Shown: positions 49,893 through 58,741, counted from the stretch's first letter. The stretch is DNA of 64,000 bases from UBA6220 sp041651335 (GCA_041651335.1 JBAZJL010000001.1:1-64000); one strand, 5' to 3'. Notes: generated from the letters alone by a model not told the origin. Program-made: numbers and translations.

Positions 49893-52800
49893 TTATGCTT
49901 CTAATATTTCCTCAATTGAATTAGCAATTATTTTTGGCTGATTATCGCGGTAATCAGCTTTGCCTACCACTGATATTATTTTATTTTCTTCAATAATTAT
50001 TCCATTTTCTAAAAGAGAAGGAAAGATAACTACCTCGATTCTGTCCGTTAAGTCTTGAAGTTTAACAAACATCATTGGCTGTCCCTTTTTCGTAATTATT
50101 TTTTTAATGTTTGAAACAATTCCTCCAACCGTCACGGTTTCGCCGGAAATAATATATTTATTATAAGGATTGGAATAATCGCGAACCATATTCAAATCCA
50201 TATTTACTTTTTTAATCGGCGTAGTTTGCTGGTTCAACATTTCGCGATATCTTTCCAAGGGATGACCGGTAATAAATAAACCCAAAAGCTCTTTTTCCCA
50301 CATCAATTTTTCGTTTTCATCTACAGGAATGGCTTTGTCTAAAGAAATTGAACCATTAAAATTAACTGACTGGCAATTATCAAATAAGCCTCTTTGCCCG
50401 CTTTCTTTTATTTTTTGATTTTTTCGCGACCAATCCAATAGTTTCTCTAAATTCGTAAGCATTTGATTTCTTTCAATCAAAGTATCAAAACATCCTGCCT
50501 TGACCATGCTTTCCATTGATTTCTTGTTTAAAACTTTTCCATCTACTCGGCCAACAAAATCATGGATATCTTTAAAGCTACCATTTTTTTTCCGCTCGTC
50601 AATGATTAATTCCACAATATTGTAACCAACATTTTTAATGGCCGAAAGTCCAAACCTAATTTGGCTCTTGTTTGGCACCACGCTAAAATTACTAAATGAT
50701 TCATTAATATCAGGGGCCAAAACTTCGATTTCCATTTTTTTACATTCTTCGATTAACTCCGCAATCCTTTCTACATCTGAACCCTCAGAAGTTAAAAGCG
50801 CGGCCATATATTCCACAGGAAAATTAGCTTTTAGATAAGCAGTCTGGTAGGCAATCACAGCATAGCAAGCAGCATGACTTTTATTAAAAGAATACATCGC
50901 AAAAGGCTCAATCCATTGCCAAATCTCTTGTCCAATTTTTTCACTAATGCCATTGCTTTTCACTCCATCAATAAATTTGTCTTTTTGCTCCAGCAAAAGC
51001 TTTTCAATTTTCTTACCAATAGCTTTTCTTAGAATATCAGCTTCAGACAAGGTAAAGCCCGCAATCTCTTGGGCAATTCTCATAATTTGTTCTTGATACA
51101 ATGGAATGCCATAACTTGCTTCTAAAATTGGCTTTAGCTTGGGATGAAGATACCGCACTTCTTTGGTTTTATTTTTCCCGGCAATATAATTGGGAATATG
51201 TTGCATTGGCCCGGGGCGATAAAGCGCCACCATAGCAATAATATCTTCCAGCTCGGTTGGTTTCAATTGTTTCAAATAACGCCTCATTCCATCACTTTCC
51301 AATTGAAAGATTCCCTTACATTCTCCTTTTTGTAAAAGATTAAAAGTTTTTTCATCATCCAAGGGAATAGTATCAATATCCAGATTAATTCCCCGAATCA
51401 CATAAATTCGTTTTAAGGTTTCTTCGATTGTAGTTAAGTTTTTTAATCCCAAAAAATCCATTTTCAATAATCCTAAACTTTCAATGCCATGCATTTCATA
51501 TTGAGTAACGATAGCATTCGCATCTTGGCTAGGATGCTGAATGGGCACTAATTCATCTAAAGGATTGGCAGAAATCACCACTCCGCAAGCATGCGTAGAG
51601 GCATGCCGAGCACAGCCTTCGATCTTCAAAGCCAAATCAATTAGTCTTTGTGCTCGTTCATCAGAATTATATAAATCCGAAAACTCATCCACTGTTTCTA
51701 GTGTTTCTTTTAAATTAAAACCCAGGGGGATAATCTTGGCGATTCGATCACAAAAACTGTATTCATATCCCAAAGCTCGGCCCACATCTCTAACCGCTGC
51801 TTTGGCCGCCATTGTTCCAAAGGTAATAATCTGGGCCACTTTGTTTCGCCCATATTTTTGAGCCACATATTCAATTACTTCGTCTCGGCGTTTATCTGTA
51901 AAATCAAGATCAATATCCGGAGGTGAAATTCTGTCTGGATTTAAAAATCTTTGGAAATAAAGATTGTATTTCAAAGGATCGACGTTGGTGATATTCAAAA
52001 GATAAGCCACAATCGATCCTCCGGCCGAGCCTCGACCAGGACCAACTACAATCCTGTTTGTTTTTGCCCAATTCACATAATCCTGCACAATCAAAAAATA
52101 ATCAACAAACCCGGCTTTTTCAATCACGCCAAGCTCGTATTCCATGCGCTCAATAATTGATTTTAATTTTTCGTCTTTTATCTTTTGCGAATCTATGTCT
52201 TTGCTATTTTTAGCCTGTGAAACCAAATCATTTAATTCTGAAGAATCAAGATTATATTTCTTTTTAATTCCCAAATAACAAAGCTCGCGCAAATAATGAA
52301 AATGATTTTTATTTTCCGGGGTTTCAAAATAGGGAAGTTTTGTTTCTCCCAGTTTTAATTCCAAATTACACCTCTCGGCAATTTTTTGAGTATTTTCTAT
52401 TGCTTCTGGAACCTGTTTAAAACTTTCGCTCATCTCCTCTGAAGATTTAATAGAAAAATCTTCACCAATCATACTTAAACGCTCTTTGTCTGCAATATCA
52501 GCTCCAGTATTAATAAGCATTAAAATATCTTGCGCTTCAGCATCGTCTTTATCAATATAATGGCAATCATTGGTTGCCACCAAAGGGATTCCGGTTTTTT
52601 TTGATAAATCTATTATTAATTGATTTGCTTTTTCCTGATCAGGCAAGTTTGGATGAGGTTGAATTTCTAAGTAGTAATTTTCTTTGCCAAATAATTCTTG
52701 ATATTGTTTGGCTATTTCCTCGGCTTCTTGTATTTTTCCAGCCAAAAGCATGGCTGGAATCCGGCCCTGCAAACATCCAGACAAACAAATCAATCCTTGG

Positions 52801-53186
52801 AAATGATTTTTTAATAATTCAAAATCAATCCTTGGTTTATAATAAAAGCCTCTTAAATGGGCCTCGGTTACTAATTTTACTAGATTATTGTATCCCTCTT
52901 GGTTTTTTGCTAACAAAATCAAATGATATCTTCTGCCTCCGGTTTGCGGAGTTTTGTCATCCATGCTGGCCACGGCTTCATAAAATTCACATCCGATTAT
53001 TGGTTTAATGCCTTTGGCTTTAGCTTTTTGATAAAATTCAATAGCCCCATACATTACGCCATGGTCAGTTAAAGCAACCGAATCCATGCCCAGATCTTTT
53101 ACCTTGGTTAAAATATCATCGATTTTAGACAACCCGTCCAAAAGAGAATAGTGCGAGTGCAAGTGTAGGTGAATAAATTTTTTCAT
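49893..53186 (-). CDS. dnaE: DNA polymerase III alpha subunit
   Basis: 1097 residues without intein. N-terminal PHP domain (HLHLHSHYSLLDGL, ALTDHGVMYG). The catalytic palm has GPGRGSAGGSIVAYLL and the aspartates in PPDIDLDFTDKRRDEV; the fingers have IPLYQEQIM and the helix-hairpin-helix region is present, then an OB domain near 1000-1090 (GGIVSNIKKIITKKGQPM). Replicative polymerase; the exonuclease at 32871 may supply proofreading. The preceding bactofilin-like gene is 6 bp upstream. Confidence 0.96.
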   Translation of the reverse strand: MKKFIHLHLHSHYSLLDGLSKIDDILTKVKDLGMDSVALTDHGVMYGAIEFYQKAKAKGIKPIIGCEFYEAVASMDDKTPQTGGRRYHLILLAKNQEGYNNLVKLVTEAHLRGFYYKPRIDFELLKNHFQGLICLSGCLQGRIPAMLLAGKIQEAEEIAKQYQELFGKENYYLEIQPHPNLPDQEKANQLIIDLSKKTGIPLVATNDCHYIDKDDAEAQDILMLINTGADIADKERLSMIGEDFSIKSSEEMSESFKQVPEAIENTQKIAERCNLELKLGETKLPYFETPENKNHFHYLRELCYLGIKKKYNLDSSELNDLVSQAKNSKDIDSQKIKDEKLKSIIERMEYELGVIEKAGFVDYFLIVQDYVNWAKTNRIVVGPGRGSAGGSIVAYLLNITNVDPLKYNLYFQRFLNPDRISPPDIDLDFTDKRRDEVIEYVAQKYGRNKVAQIITFGTMAAKAAVRDVGRALGYEYSFCDRIAKIIPLGFNLKETLETVDEFSDLYNSDERAQRLIDLALKIEGCARHASTHACGVVISANPLDELVPIQHPSQDANAIVTQYEMHGIESLGLLKMDFLGLKNLTTIEETLKRIYVIRGINLDIDTIPLDDEKTFNLLQKGECKGIFQLESDGMRRYLKQLKPTELEDIIAMVALYRPGPMQHIPNYIAGKNKTKEVRYLHPKLKPILEASYGIPLYQEQIMRIAQEIAGFTLSEADILRKAIGKKIEKLLLEQKDKFIDGVKSNGISEKIGQEIWQWIEPFAMYSFNKSHAACYAVIAYQTAYLKANFPVEYMAALLTSEGSDVERIAELIEECKKMEIEVLAPDINESFSNFSVVPNKSQIRFGLSAIKNVGYNIVELIIDERKKNGSFKDIHDFVGRVDGKVLNKKSMESMVKAGCFDTLIERNQMLTNLEKLLDWSRKNQKIKESGQRGLFDNCQSVNFNGSISLDKAIPVDENEKLMWEKELLGLFITGHPLERYREMLNQQTTPIKKVNMDLNMVRDYSNPYNKYIISGETVTVGGIVSNIKKIITKKGQPMMFVKLQDLTDRIEVVIFPSLLENGIIIEENKIISVVGKADYRDNQPKIIANSIEEILEA

Positions 53187-53192
53187 CTTTGC

Positions 53193-53852
53193 TTAAGAAA
53201 CTTTTTTGCCAATTACTTCCATTGTGCCTTCTTCTAGTTTTTTATATTTCGTGCCAGCCAAAATCAAATCTTGACCCACACTGATCCCATCTAAATCCAA
53301 CAACCCTTCGATTTCTGCATCTTCTACAACAACACTGCCCATTGTTTTAGCATTTTCTAAAATAAGATCTCCACTAATGGTCATACCATCATATTGAGCT
53401 TTGGTGTTTTGAATTCTGGCTTTGTCTAAAATAATGCTTCCGCCAATTTCGGTTTTTGCTAAGCTTAAAAAACCTTTGGTTTTCAATTTTTTCGCCAAAA
53501 CATTTTTACCTATTTCCGCGCCTACCAAATTAATAGCGCCCTCGGACTGTAAAGATTCCAAATTAATATCTCCGTTTACTTTGATTCTTGCCAAATAAAT
53601 AGACCCGTCAACTTTTGTGTTTTTTAAAACCAAATCTCCGTCAATAGTTATTTCTCCTAAAAAAAACTGGCCCTTAATTTCGCTATTTTCAAAAGTAATT
53701 CCATGCTTAATCTTATCTTTTAAAATAAAAAAAGATTTTATAATCACATTACTAAAATCAGCCATTCTGTTTTGGGATTCTGCTTCTTTAATTTCTTGAT
53801 CAATTTCTTCTTGACTGATTAATTTTTTGTTAACAACTTCGTCTAATTTCAT
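53193..53852 (-). CDS. Bactofilin-like beta-solenoid protein
   Basis: 219 residues. After a helical N terminus (about 1-35), ten or so rungs of roughly 20 residues alternate hydrophobic positions: EIKGQFFLGEITIDGDLVLK, VDGSIYLARIKVNGDINLES, AEIGKNVLAKKLKTKGFLSL, IGGSIILDKARIQ, TISGDLILENAKTMGSVVVE. This is a right-handed beta-helix pattern similar to polymer-forming bactofilins, though longer helical N terminus and no Pro-rich tail. Could be a cytoskeletal scaffold. Gene lies directly upstream of dnaE. Confidence 0.65.
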   Translation of the reverse strand: MKLDEVVNKKLISQEEIDQEIKEAESQNRMADFSNVIIKSFFILKDKIKHGITFENSEIKGQFFLGEITIDGDLVLKNTKVDGSIYLARIKVNGDINLESLQSEGAINLVGAEIGKNVLAKKLKTKGFLSLAKTEIGGSIILDKARIQNTKAQYDGMTISGDLILENAKTMGSVVVEDAEIEGLLDLDGISVGQDLILAGTKYKKLEEGTMEVIGKKVS

Positions 53853-53911
53853 AGTTTGATTTCGTAGTTAAAATAGATATGCTAATATATTTATATACTA
53901 TCCCAAATCTT

Positions 53912-54535
53912 ATGACTATTCAAGCGGAAAAAAATCTCTGGCGCCAAGGATATAAAATAATTGCTGGAATCGATGAGGCTGGCCGAGGACCTTTGGCTGG
54001 CCCAGTAGTTGCTGGCGCTGTAGCCATAATAGACAAAAAAGTAAATAAAAATATTTTTGTCTTGATCAAAGACTCAAAAAAACTGTCAGAAAACCAAAGA
54101 GAAAAAGCCTATCAAGCTATTTTAGAACAATCTTGGTTAGCTTTTGGGATTGGTAAAGTTTCGGAAAAAATAATTGACAAAATAAATATTTTTGAAGCCA
54201 CTAAATTAGCAATGATTAGGGCCGTGGCTGATTTAGAAAAAAAAATAAAAACCCAATCTGATTATTTAATTTTGGATGGAAATCAAAAAATTAATTTACC
54301 AACCAAACAACAAACTATTGTCAAAGCTGATGCCAAAATATTTTCCTGTTCTGCTGCTAGTATTATTGCCAAAGTTACTCGGGATAGATTAATGCGCAAA
54401 TTAGATAAAAAATACCCAGCCTATGGGTTTGCCAAACACAAGGGTTATGGCACCAAAAATCATGTTCAGGCAATTAAAAGAAATGGGCCGTGTCCTATTC
54501 ATCGATTTTCTTTTGCTCCTATAAAAAACGCTTAA
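53912..54535 (+). CDS. rnhB: Ribonuclease HII
   Basis: 207 residues from the ATG at 53912; an in-frame ATG at 53879 adds 11 residues and cannot be excluded. GIDEAGRGPLAGPVVAGAV carries the D-E pair; the later ILDGNQKINL and VKADAKIFSCSAASIIAKVTRD complete the active site. It removes ribonucleotides and RNA primers from DNA. Divergent from the bactofilin-like gene. Confidence 0.93.
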   Translation: MTIQAEKNLWRQGYKIIAGIDEAGRGPLAGPVVAGAVAIIDKKVNKNIFVLIKDSKKLSENQREKAYQAILEQSWLAFGIGKVSEKIIDKINIFEATKLAMIRAVADLEKKIKTQSDYLILDGNQKINLPTKQQTIVKADAKIFSCSAASIIAKVTRDRLMRKLDKKYPAYGFAKHKGYGTKNHVQAIKRNGPCPIHRFSFAPIKNA

Positions 54536-54567
54536 AATCAAAATTTGCCAAATTGGGGACAAATCTA

Positions 54568-54720
54568 TTGACATCTTTTTATTATTATATTATAGTATAA
54601 GAGCCAAGATAAATGGGGGATACTGTTGAGAATTATTACCGGGCACACAGAATCCTTTAACCTTTATTTTGACAAATCAAAAATTAACCTGAGCAGGCAA
54701 TAATGCCTGCTCTTGTTTTG
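54568..54720 (+). ncRNA. Candidate small RNA unit 1 (or 15-codon gene)
   Basis: TTGACA (54568-54573), 17 bp, TATAGT (54591-54596), then about 115 nt ending at a strong terminator GAGCAGGCA/TGCCTGCTC (54691-54712) with T-rich tail. A 15-codon frame (54613-54660, MGDTVENYYRAHRIL) is inside. No known RNA family was recognised. Confidence 0.5.
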
Positions 54721-54740
54721 TTTTTAACCCGCTAAATATA

Positions 54741-54918
54741 TTGACAATTAAAGTTATATATGATTTAATTGTTATTGAAGCACAAGAGTTTTTCTCCTCT
54801 TGTCTGTCTTCACAGTTCCTCCTGCCGAACTTTAAAAAAAGCTTTTGTTCGGATGTCCTACCATATGGCAATCCAAGTTTTTAAAAAATTTAAAATATTT
54901 GGTAATTGCCATTTTTTT
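54741..54918 (+). ncRNA. Candidate small RNA unit 2
   Basis: TTGACA (54741-54746), 17 bp, TTTAAT (54764-54769). The predicted transcript (about 54776-54918) contains ACAAGAG/CTCTTGT and GAAC/GTTC stems, an unpaired CCTCCTG, and ends with ATGGCAAT (54864)...ATTGCCAT followed by seven T's. No open frame explains it. The single-stranded CCTCC could pair with Shine-Dalgarno sequences; that is speculation. Confidence 0.5.
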
Positions 54919-54930
54919 ATACTTAAATAC

Positions 54931-55038
54931 TAGACAAACAAAATAAAAAATGTATAATAAGGGCATTAGTATTCTAAACAAACATTTAGAATCATAAATC
55001 AAGAATAAATTAAGCCCAAAGCCTAATTCTTTATTTTT
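54931..55038 (+). promoter_or_regulatory. rpmF promoter and structured leader (attenuator-like)
   Basis: TAGACA (54931-54936), 16 bp, TATAAT (54953-54958). The leader has an ATTCTAAA/TTTAGAAT stem (54971-54992) and a longer hairpin AAGAAT...ATTCTT (55001-55031) followed by TTATTTTT, like a terminator 32 bp before rpmF. It could control L32 synthesis or end a third small RNA. Confidence 0.5.
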
Positions 55039-55069
55039 GCTTCTAAATTTTTAATTTAATAATAAAAAT

Positions 55070-55339
55070 ATGTCAGCTGTCCCAAAACAAAGGCATAATC
55101 AATCACGAAGAGATAAAAGAAGAGGAAATATTTATATTTCCGCTCCAGTATTGACCAAATGCCCAAAATGCTCAAAACCGGTTTTGCCTCATACTGTTTG
55201 TGGCTATTGTGGATTTTATAAAGGCAAAGAATACATCAATGTCTTAGCTAAATTAGAAAAAAAAGAACAAAAGAAAAGAGCCAAAGAAATAGAATCTGCT
55301 GAAGCAGAAACAAAAAAAGAAGAAACTGCAAAAAAATAA
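55070..55339 (+). CDS. rpmF: 50S ribosomal protein L32
   Basis: 89 residues, longer than the usual 57-60. AVPKQRHNQSRRDKRR start, zinc site CPKCSKP...CGYCGFYKG (C-x2-C...C-x2-C). The extra C-terminal 30 residues are a Lys/Glu-rich tail. 12 bp before nusB. Confidence 0.93.
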   Translation: MSAVPKQRHNQSRRDKRRGNIYISAPVLTKCPKCSKPVLPHTVCGYCGFYKGKEYINVLAKLEKKEQKKRAKEIESAEAETKKEETAKK

Positions 55340-55351
55340 AAATAATCAAGT

Positions 55352-55837
55352 ATGGCTTCCAGGCACCTCTCAAGATCAATAGCTATGCAAAGCTTATACG
55401 AATGGGATTTTAACAACGCAATCGATCCGAACGCGCTTGTTTCTATTACTACCAGAAACGTAGAAGAATTCGGGGGTGGATTAGAAAGCACTGCTTTTAT
55501 CTGGGATTTGGTTAATGGGGTAAAAGACAATCAAAGCGTAATTGATAAAATTATTGAAAAAACAGCGCCAGAATGGCCATTGGCCCAAATTAATATTCTT
55601 GATCGAAATATCCTTCGTTTAGGAATTTTTGAATTACTCTATAGCAACAAAGAACAGGTTCCTCCAAAAGTAGCCATTAATGAATCAATTGAATTGGCAA
55701 AAAATTTTGGAGGCGAAAGTTCGCGCCGCTTTATCAACGGAGTTTTGGGCACTGTTTACCGTGGAATCGAAGAACAAGAAAAAACAGAAATATCTCTTCC
55801 GCCAACTGCAGAAGAAAATAAAAAAAATAAAAATTAA
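55352..55837 (+). CDS. nusB: Transcription antitermination factor NusB
   Basis: 161 residues. RHLSRSIAMQSLYEWDF, WPLAQINILDRNILRLGIFELL, and VAINESIELAKNFGGESSRRFINGVLG are the NusB signatures. Helical bundle that binds boxA RNA with NusE for rRNA transcription. A short acidic tail (EISLPPTAEENKK) follows. Confidence 0.93.
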   Translation: MASRHLSRSIAMQSLYEWDFNNAIDPNALVSITTRNVEEFGGGLESTAFIWDLVNGVKDNQSVIDKIIEKTAPEWPLAQINILDRNILRLGIFELLYSNKEQVPPKVAINESIELAKNFGGESSRRFINGVLGTVYRGIEEQEKTEISLPPTAEENKKNKN

Positions 55838-55895
55838 AACGCATTTTGGTTTAAAAAATTTTTTGAACCATGATTCGTTTTCATTTTTAAAAAAT

Positions 55896-56591
55896 ATGCA
55901 AGATTTTTCAAAACTGGAAAGCGAATTAAAAATTACTTTCAAATCAAAATCTCTTTTAACTCAGGCGTTTTGCCATCGATCTTATATCAATGAAAATCCT
56001 AATTTCGGTCTTTCCCACAATGAACGGTTGGAATTTTTAGGCGATGCTGTTTTAGAATTAATTACCACAGAAAATCTCTACCACCGCTACCCAGACAAGC
56101 CAGAAGGTGAATTAACCGGCTGGAGAGCTTCGTTGGTGAATTCCAATATTCTTTCTGATTTAGCCAAAGAACTTAATTTTGAAGATTATCTTTTGCTGTC
56201 CCAAGGGGAGCAAAAAGAAAAAAGCCGAGCTAGAAAATTTATTTTAGCCGACACTTTCGAAGCTTTTATTGGAGCGCTTTATCTTGATCAGGGTTATAAA
56301 ATTTGCAAACAATTTATCGAAAAACAATTGATTAGCAATAAACTTCCAGAAATTATTGAGAAAAAACTATACAAAGACCCAAAATCATTATTCCAAGAAA
56401 AATCCCAAGAAATAACAGGCATCACTCCAACTTATAAAGTGATTCAAGAGTCCGGGCCAGACCATCAAAAAGACTTTGTTGTTGGTGTATTCTTAGAACA
56501 AGAATTGATTGCCGATGGCCAGGGCTTGTCAAAGCATGAAGCAGAATTAAATGCCGCAGAAAAAGCCTTACTGATTAAAAATTGGGAATAA
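55896..56591 (+). CDS. rnc: Ribonuclease III
   Basis: 231 residues from the ATG at 55896; longer frames begin inside nusB and lack family sequence. Signature HNERLEFLGDAVLELITTE, catalytic D/E in ADTFEAFIGALYLD, and C-terminal dsRBD (DPKSLFQEKSQEITGITPTY to the end). It cuts double-stranded RNA in rRNA and mRNA maturation. Confidence 0.95.
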   Translation: MQDFSKLESELKITFKSKSLLTQAFCHRSYINENPNFGLSHNERLEFLGDAVLELITTENLYHRYPDKPEGELTGWRASLVNSNILSDLAKELNFEDYLLLSQGEQKEKSRARKFILADTFEAFIGALYLDQGYKICKQFIEKQLISNKLPEIIEKKLYKDPKSLFQEKSQEITGITPTYKVIQESGPDHQKDFVVGVFLEQELIADGQGLSKHEAELNAAEKALLIKNWE

Positions 56592-56696
56592 TTTTATTTC
56601 TAATAATTAAAACATTAAAATTAATATTGTCAATATTGAAATAAGTTTAATCTTATTCTATTATAGGCAAGTAATAAATAACAGTAAAAACAAGAA

Positions 56697-57122
56697 ATGC
56701 TTACTATCAGACTATTAAGAACAGGAAAGAAAAATCAGCCTTCCTACAAGGTTGTCGTTACAGACAAGAAAAATCCACCCCAAGGTGGCAGATTTGTTGA
56801 AGAAGTTGGTTTTTATAATCCAAAAACAAAAGAAAAGAATTTTGCCAAAGATCGAATCACTTATTGGCTAAGCGTGGGGGCCCAAGCTTCAGACACTGTG
56901 CACAATATGCTTGTTAATGAAAAAATCATTAACCAGCCAAAAAGACAGATAATCTTTACCAAAAAAGCAACCGAAAAAGTAAAATCAGAAACACCAGCTC
57001 CAGCTGAAGAGCCAAAACCAGAAGAACCTGCTCCAGCTGAAGAGCCAAAACCAGAAGAACCAGCTCCAGCTGAAGAGCCAAAACCAGAAGAACCAGCTCC
57101 AGCTGAAGAGCCAGTTGTTTAA
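56697..57122 (+). CDS. rpsP: 30S ribosomal protein S16 with Pro/Glu-repeat tail
   Basis: 141 residues; S16 is normally about 80-90. TIRLLRTGKKNQPSYKVVVTD opens the conserved core, which ends near residue 85. The C terminus is 3.5 copies of an 11-residue APAEEPKPEEP repeat encoded by a 33-bp DNA repeat. A similar APAEE piece occurs in the tail of the next protein. Confidence 0.93.
   Translation: MLTIRLLRTGKKNQPSYKVVVTDKKNPPQGGRFVEEVGFYNPKTKEKNFAKDRITYWLSVGAQASDTVHNMLVNEKIINQPKRQIIFTKKATEKVKSETPAPAEEPKPEEPAPAEEPKPEEPAPAEEPKPEEPAPAEEPVV
56997..57113 (+). repeat. 33-bp coding tandem repeat in rpsP
   Basis: Units begin at 56997, 57030, 57063 and 57096 (partial), nearly identical, in frame, encoding APAEEPKPEEP. 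Prone to length variation. Confidence 0.9.
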
Positions 57123-57127
57123 AATTA

Positions 57128-57164
57128 TTGACATTTGATTTTTCTGCCTTCATAATTAAGGCAG
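57128..57164 (+). promoter_or_regulatory. khpA promoter with inverted repeat around the -10
   Basis: TTGACA (57128-57133), 17 bp, CATAAT (57151-57156). The -10 lies in the loop of CTGCCTT/AAGGCAG (57144-57150/57158-57164). This could be an operator or a weak rpsP terminator without a T run. Confidence 0.5.
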
Positions 57165-57230
57165 AGTAAAAATATTTGCGACACGAAAGGTCGACTACTC
57201 CGAATTTTAATTTAAAATTTAAAAAAGAAC

Positions 57231-57569
57231 ATGACAGACGCACCAATAGATAGAGATTTTCTTGAATATATTGTAAAAACATTAGCCGACCACCCAGAAG
57301 ATGTAAGGGTGGAAAGAAAAGTTGATGAAATGGGAGTTTTACTTTCTGTAAAAGTAAACCCAGAAGATATGGGCCAGCTAATCGGAAGACAAGGTTCTAC
57401 TGCAAGAGCAATTAGAAACCTAGTTAGAATTATTGGCTTGAAAAATCACGCCCGAGTCAACCTGAAAATCGAAGAGCCAGAAGGTGGTTCTCGAAAGAAA
57501 GAATCAGCTCCTGCAGAAGAAAAATCTGCCGAGCCGGTTGCTGATGAATTCGACGACTTCAAAATTTAA
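57231..57569 (+). CDS. khpA: KH-domain RNA-binding protein (KhpA-like)
   Basis: 112 residues. KH domain with MGQLIGRQGSTARAIRNLVR (GxxG = GRQG). It ends in an acidic tail (ESAPAEEKSAEPVADEFDDF) that echoes the S16 tail. KhpA proteins bind RNA and often follow rpsP; here rpsP, khpA and trmD lie in a row. It has its own promoter and terminator. Confidence 0.93.
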   Translation: MTDAPIDRDFLEYIVKTLADHPEDVRVERKVDEMGVLLSVKVNPEDMGQLIGRQGSTARAIRNLVRIIGLKNHARVNLKIEEPEGGSRKKESAPAEEKSAEPVADEFDDFKI

Positions 57570-57587
57570 TTTCGTTTACACTATTAC

Positions 57588-57622
57588 AAAACCGTGCTAT
57601 ATCTTATAACACGGTTTTGTTT
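57588..57622 (+). terminator. Terminator after khpA
   Basis: AAAACCGTG ... CACGGTTTT (57588-57618) with a 13-nt loop, then GTTTT. Confidence 0.85.
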
Positions 57623-57639
57623 TAAACGCTTTGCAATTT

Positions 57640-58314
57640 ATGATTAAATTCAATATCCTTACAATTTTCCCGCATATTTTCGACTCATATTTAAAAGAGT
57701 CTTTTATCAAAAAAGCGCAAGATAAAAAATTGATTAAAATCAAAATCAATAATTTGCGTGATTGGGCCAATGACCCCAGAAAAACAGTAGACGACCGACC
57801 TTATGGCGGAGGATTAGGAATGGTTTTAAAATTAGAACCGATTTATCAGGCAGTAAAAGATTTAAAAAAACAATCCAAAAAGAAAACCCGAATTATTTTA
57901 TTCACGCCCCGCGGAAAAAAATTCACTCAGAAAAAAGCTTTTGAATTAAGCCAATGCGATAATTTGATAATGATCTGCGGTCGCTACGAAGGGGTAGACG
58001 AACGGGTGGCAAAATATCTGGCTGATGAAAAAATATCCATTGGCAATTATGATTTAATGGGTGGGGAATTGCCAGCCATGATTTTAATCGAAACCATCGC
58101 TCGCCTAATTCCCAATGTTTTAGGCAAACCTGCTTTTCTAAATGAACGAATGACCCAAACCGGGGGATTCAAAGAATTTCCCCAATACACTCGTCCAGAA
58201 ACATTTTCCCCAAAAAAAGAGGAACATTGGAATGTGCCCAAAGTGCTTTTAACTGGGCATCAAAAAAAAATTATTGACTGGAAAGAAAAAAGAGGAAAGG
58301 TTATTGAAAAATAA
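57640..58314 (+). CDS. trmD: tRNA (guanine37-N1)-methyltransferase
   Basis: 224 residues from the ATG at 57640. SPOUT family: NILTIFPHIFDSYLKES, DDRPYGGGLGMVLKLEPI, ICGRYEGVDERV, SIGNYDLMGGELPAM, and the C-terminal RMTQTGGFKEFPQYTRPETF. Methylates G37 to prevent frameshifting. A TTG at 57631 would add three residues. Confidence 0.95.
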   Translation: MIKFNILTIFPHIFDSYLKESFIKKAQDKKLIKIKINNLRDWANDPRKTVDDRPYGGGLGMVLKLEPIYQAVKDLKKQSKKKTRIILFTPRGKKFTQKKAFELSQCDNLIMICGRYEGVDERVAKYLADEKISIGNYDLMGGELPAMILIETIARLIPNVLGKPAFLNERMTQTGGFKEFPQYTRPETFSPKKEEHWNVPKVLLTGHQKKIIDWKEKRGKVIEK

Positions 58315-58345
58315 TCATTAGTTTGCTAATATCAAATAGTTAATT

Positions 58346-58431
58346 GGGTGAATACCAAAGTAGTCAAATGGGCCTGACTGTAAATCAGGTGGCTACGGCC
58401 TTCGGGGGTGCAAATCCCTCTTCGCCCACCA
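58346..58431 (+). tRNA. tRNA-Tyr (GUA)
   Basis: 86 nt with encoded CCA. Acceptor GGGTGAA/TTCGCCC, anticodon loop CTGTAAA, long variable arm. The D loop AAGTAGTCAAA has A18-G19 in place of GG, and the T loop TGCAAAT has G55. Confidence 0.95.
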
Positions 58432-58449
58432 AAAGCTCTTGGTGTAGGT

Positions 58450-58521
58450 GCCGATGTAGTTCAGTGGCAGAACATCCCCTTGGTAAGGGGAAGGTCGAGG
58501 GTCCGATTCTCTCCATCGGCT
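58450..58521 (+). tRNA. tRNA-Thr (GGU)
   Basis: 72 nt. Acceptor GCCGATG/CATCGGC, D stem GTTC/GAAC, anticodon loop TTGGTAA, T loop TCCGATT (C55). No CCA encoded. Confidence 0.93.
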
Positions 58522-58553
58522 CAGAGATAAAATGATAAATAAAGAATAAAAAA

Positions 58554-58715
58554 ATGGCAACAAAAAAGAAAAAACCAACCAGGCTAGTTTGCACTGATTG
58601 CAAAAAATCAGTTTATTTCACAAATAAAACAAAAGCTGTGGAAGAAAAATTGGAATTGGCAAAATTCTGCAAATTCTGTAAAAAACGAACTACGCACAAA
58701 GAAGCAAAAAGATAA
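58554..58715 (+). CDS. rpmG: 50S ribosomal protein L33
   Basis: 53 residues: MATKKKKPTRLVCTDC, VYFTNKTKAVEEKLEL, KFCKFCKKRTTHKEAKR. Zinc-binding form with C13/C16 and C39/C42. Very basic. It stands between tRNA-Thr and tRNA-Trp; a tRNA-rpmG-secE-type order is common in bacteria, but here secE is far away. Confidence 0.9.
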   Translation: MATKKKKPTRLVCTDCKKSVYFTNKTKAVEEKLELAKFCKFCKKRTTHKEAKR

Positions 58716-58741
58716 TATTTTCCTAAGTTTCGTATCTCTCA

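Noticed and set aside
52574..53008. 144-codon plus-strand frame opposite dnaE
   Set aside because: Antisense shadow of a strongly conserved gene; no start signals.
54677..54871. 64-codon minus-strand frame between rnhB and rpmF
   Set aside because: It crosses a strong terminator hairpin and a promoter on the other strand and has no recognisable protein features.
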